Source of the DNA: Capillibacterium thermochitinicola
GTDB lineage: Bacteria; Bacillota; UBA4882; UBA10575
Assembly: GCF_013664685.1 (NCBI RefSeq)
Contig: NZ_JAAKDE010000016.1
Coordinates: forward strand, 43,683-107,682
Length of the DNA: 64,000 bases
Reading direction: 5' to 3'
Shown piece by piece: positions 62,956-64,000 of the stretch; position 1 is the stretch's first letter; the number at the start of each line of letters is the position of its first letter. The translations under genes were made by a program, and so were the position numbers. The notes under the pieces are model-generated. The model was given only the letters and a program-made list of their open reading frames with translations, was not told the DNA's origin and searched no databases.

Positions 62956-63303
62956 ATGAACACGACCGAAACCAGAACCGGCGAGGTTAGGTTGGGGACC
63001 GTAAGATATGTTCGTTTAAGAAGGCGCTGGCGGTGGAATCCGCGCAAAGGCCTTGCCAATTTGGTGTTCTTTATCTTTATGCTTTGCTTTATATTGATGG
63101 CCTTCTATTATAGCGCGACGAAAAGTCAGGGACAAGCTCTTGGCCGGGAGATCACGGTTGAAATGGGGGACACGTTATGGGAAATCGCGAGCCGTCATTA
63201 CCCCAATACGGACCCGCGAAAACCGATTGCCGAGATTATGAAATTGAATAACATGAAAACTTCGATGATTTATACTGGGCAAGTCCTACGCTTACCCCAA
63301 TAG
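62956..63303 (+). CDS. yneA: YneA-like SOS cell division inhibitor with LysM domain
   Basis: 115 residues. A basic N-terminus (RYVRLRRRWRW), one membrane helix (GLANLVFFIFMLCFILMAFYY) and a LysM domain (ITVEMGDTLWEIASRHYPNTDPRKPIAEIMKLNNM...GQVLRLPQ). YneA is the SOS-induced division inhibitor of Bacillus, divergent from lexA there as here. ATG behind GGGGTGAT. Regulated by LexA boxes 2 and 3. Confidence 0.88.
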   Translation: MNTTETRTGEVRLGTVRYVRLRRRWRWNPRKGLANLVFFIFMLCFILMAFYYSATKSQGQALGREITVEMGDTLWEIASRHYPNTDPRKPIAEIMKLNNMKTSMIYTGQVLRLPQ

Positions 63304-63463
63304 AAGTAATAATTTATTGCATATACGATTATAGGCAGCTCGTATGAAGAAGAGGGGAGTAGAGGGGTTATTTTAAATGTATTTCATGCTTAAACTTCAA
63401 AAGAATACACTTTGAAGCTACCGCGAAGATATTTCAATATTGTCAGGAATAAGCTTAAGGCAT

Positions 63464-63502
63464 AAAAAAGCACCTCATGCCTCCTGGGTTTCGATGAGGT
63501 GC
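63464..63502 (-). terminator. Terminator for the minus-strand lipoprotein gene
   Basis: GCACCTCAT / ATGAGGTGC stem, with TTTTTT following it on the minus strand. The rest of the gap between yneA and this hairpin (about 160 bases) shows nothing I can name. Confidence 0.65.
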
Positions 63503-63559
63503 GAAATTTTTGGTATGGTTGGAATTGCTGTTCTCTCAGGGTATATATAAAAAGAGCTC

Positions 63560-63811
63560 TTATCTGTCCCACCCATCCACTTCTGAATCGGGAACTTTGT
63601 GATAGTATGGCTGTATCACAAACTTCATACCCGCTAACTCTGTTTCTGACGGGTATTTAAGTTCTTGATGGATTTCTCCATCGACTGCAAAAATTCGTTC
63701 TGTTACTTTCCATGTTCCTTCTAAAGATGTGTGTTTAGAAGTGTCTTTTTCCGATTTTTTGCCACAACCAATAAGAAGAATAGCTAAAACCAGAATTAAA
63801 AAGATACTCAT
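63560..63811 (-). CDS. Small lipoprotein of unknown function
   Basis: 83 residues: a hydrophobic signal (SIFLILVLAILLIGC) with a lipobox LLIGC, so a probable diacylglyceryl-anchored lipoprotein, then a short soluble part (SLEGTWKVTERIFAVDGEIHQ). I do not recognise a family; the WKVTE core resembles lipocalin-like small proteins only loosely. No clear ribosome site precedes the ATG at 63811, so the start is uncertain and the frame could be a truncated gene. Confidence 0.5.
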   Translation of the reverse strand: MSIFLILVLAILLIGCGKKSEKDTSKHTSLEGTWKVTERIFAVDGEIHQELKYPSETELAGMKFVIQPYYHKVPDSEVDGWDR

Positions 63812-63954
63812 TTGTTTGTGGTAGTATAAGAATACCGAGAATGGCAGTCTAAAATTCCATAGTTCGGTAAAAAAGGAGGAGTCACTGCATAGCATCCTGA
63901 AAATAAGCCTCTGAGCATATCATTGTAAGGAGGCAATTTAAAGGAGTGCTAACA

Positions 63955-64000
63955 GTGACTCAAATCGATTATATCAAACATTTACGGGATATTGAAGGTG
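63955..64000 (+). CDS. Probable transposase, N-terminus only (cut by window end)
   Basis: AAAGGAGTGCTAACA precedes GTG and the frame begins VTQIDYIKHLRDIEG. This start resembles the N-terminus of IS21-family IstA transposases. Only 15 codons are visible, so the call is tentative. Confidence 0.35.
   Translation, partial: MTQIDYIKHLRDIEG

Noticed and set aside
1..64000. CRISPR array, rRNA operon, prophage or complete insertion sequence
   Set aside because: I saw no regularly spaced repeats, no rRNA sequence, and no phage structural or integrase genes anywhere in the window; only the last bases suggest a mobile element.

Overview
The window looks like the chromosome of an anaerobic, endospore-forming, Gram-positive bacterium of the phylum Bacillota (clostridial or Hydrogenispora/Limnochordia-like rather than Bacillus). 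It carries sporulation genes (spoIVA, dacF-spoIIAA-spoIIAB-sigF, spoVD- and spoVE-like genes), a meso-diaminopimelate-type MurE, a T-box leader on pheST, a LexA/YneA-type SOS pair, frequent TTG/GTG starts behind strong GGAGG sites, and an electron-bifurcating type [FeFe] hydrogenase. Almost all genes read on the + strand. The genus cannot be fixed from this sequence alone.

Layout. 1-9 kb: phospholipid synthesis (plsY, gpsA), an exported CBM9-like protein, spoIVA, an HU protein, signal peptidase I, an MBL hydrolase, hemZ and a membrane-anchored parvulin with a TPR tail. 9-13.5 kb: hisS-aspS, a 6S RNA, a 5-formyl-THF cyclo-ligase and a PspC protein. 13.5-20.8 kb: addB-addA with folE2 convergent on addA. 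20.9-24 kb: dacF and the sigF operon with a candidate sigma-H promoter. 24-29.2 kb: folP, folK, a threonine aldolase, then hydrogenase genes hndB and hndD. 29.3-33.5 kb: tRNA-Val, the tiny gene yqzL, a T-box and pheST. 33.5-35.9 kb: an agr-type peptide signalling island (agrB, a 37-aa agrD and a degenerate, compositionally mosaic AgrC-like receptor). 36-42.7 kb: zapA, a cvpA with a cysteine-rich tail, a U32 protease, rpsO, pnp. 42.8-54 kb: a division and cell-wall (dcw) cluster mraZ-rsmH-ftsL-pbp-murE-murF-mraY-ftsW-murA and a SPOR protein; murD, murG, divIB, ftsA and ftsZ are not in it. 54.2-60.9 kb: a hydrogenase-linked regulatory operon (two DRTGG proteins, an RsbW-like kinase, a sensory [FeFe]-hydrogenase-like protein, a PHP phosphoesterase, a frameshifted ATPase) interleaved with hndA and hndC, followed by a GerE-like regulator. 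61-64 kb: a secreted CAP-domain protein, divergent lexA/yneA with three LexA boxes, a small lipoprotein and the first codons of a probable transposase.

How it fits together. The four hydrogenase subunits (NuoE-, thioredoxin-, NuoF- and [FeFe]-type) are split over two loci about 28 kb apart. The second locus also holds a putative H2/redox sensor and kinase-like partners, so it probably couples hydrogen metabolism to signalling. The least ordinary parts are the agr island, whose receptor seems to have lost kinase residues and to carry an AT-rich sensor half, and the hydrogenase-sensor operon with its poly-C frameshift.
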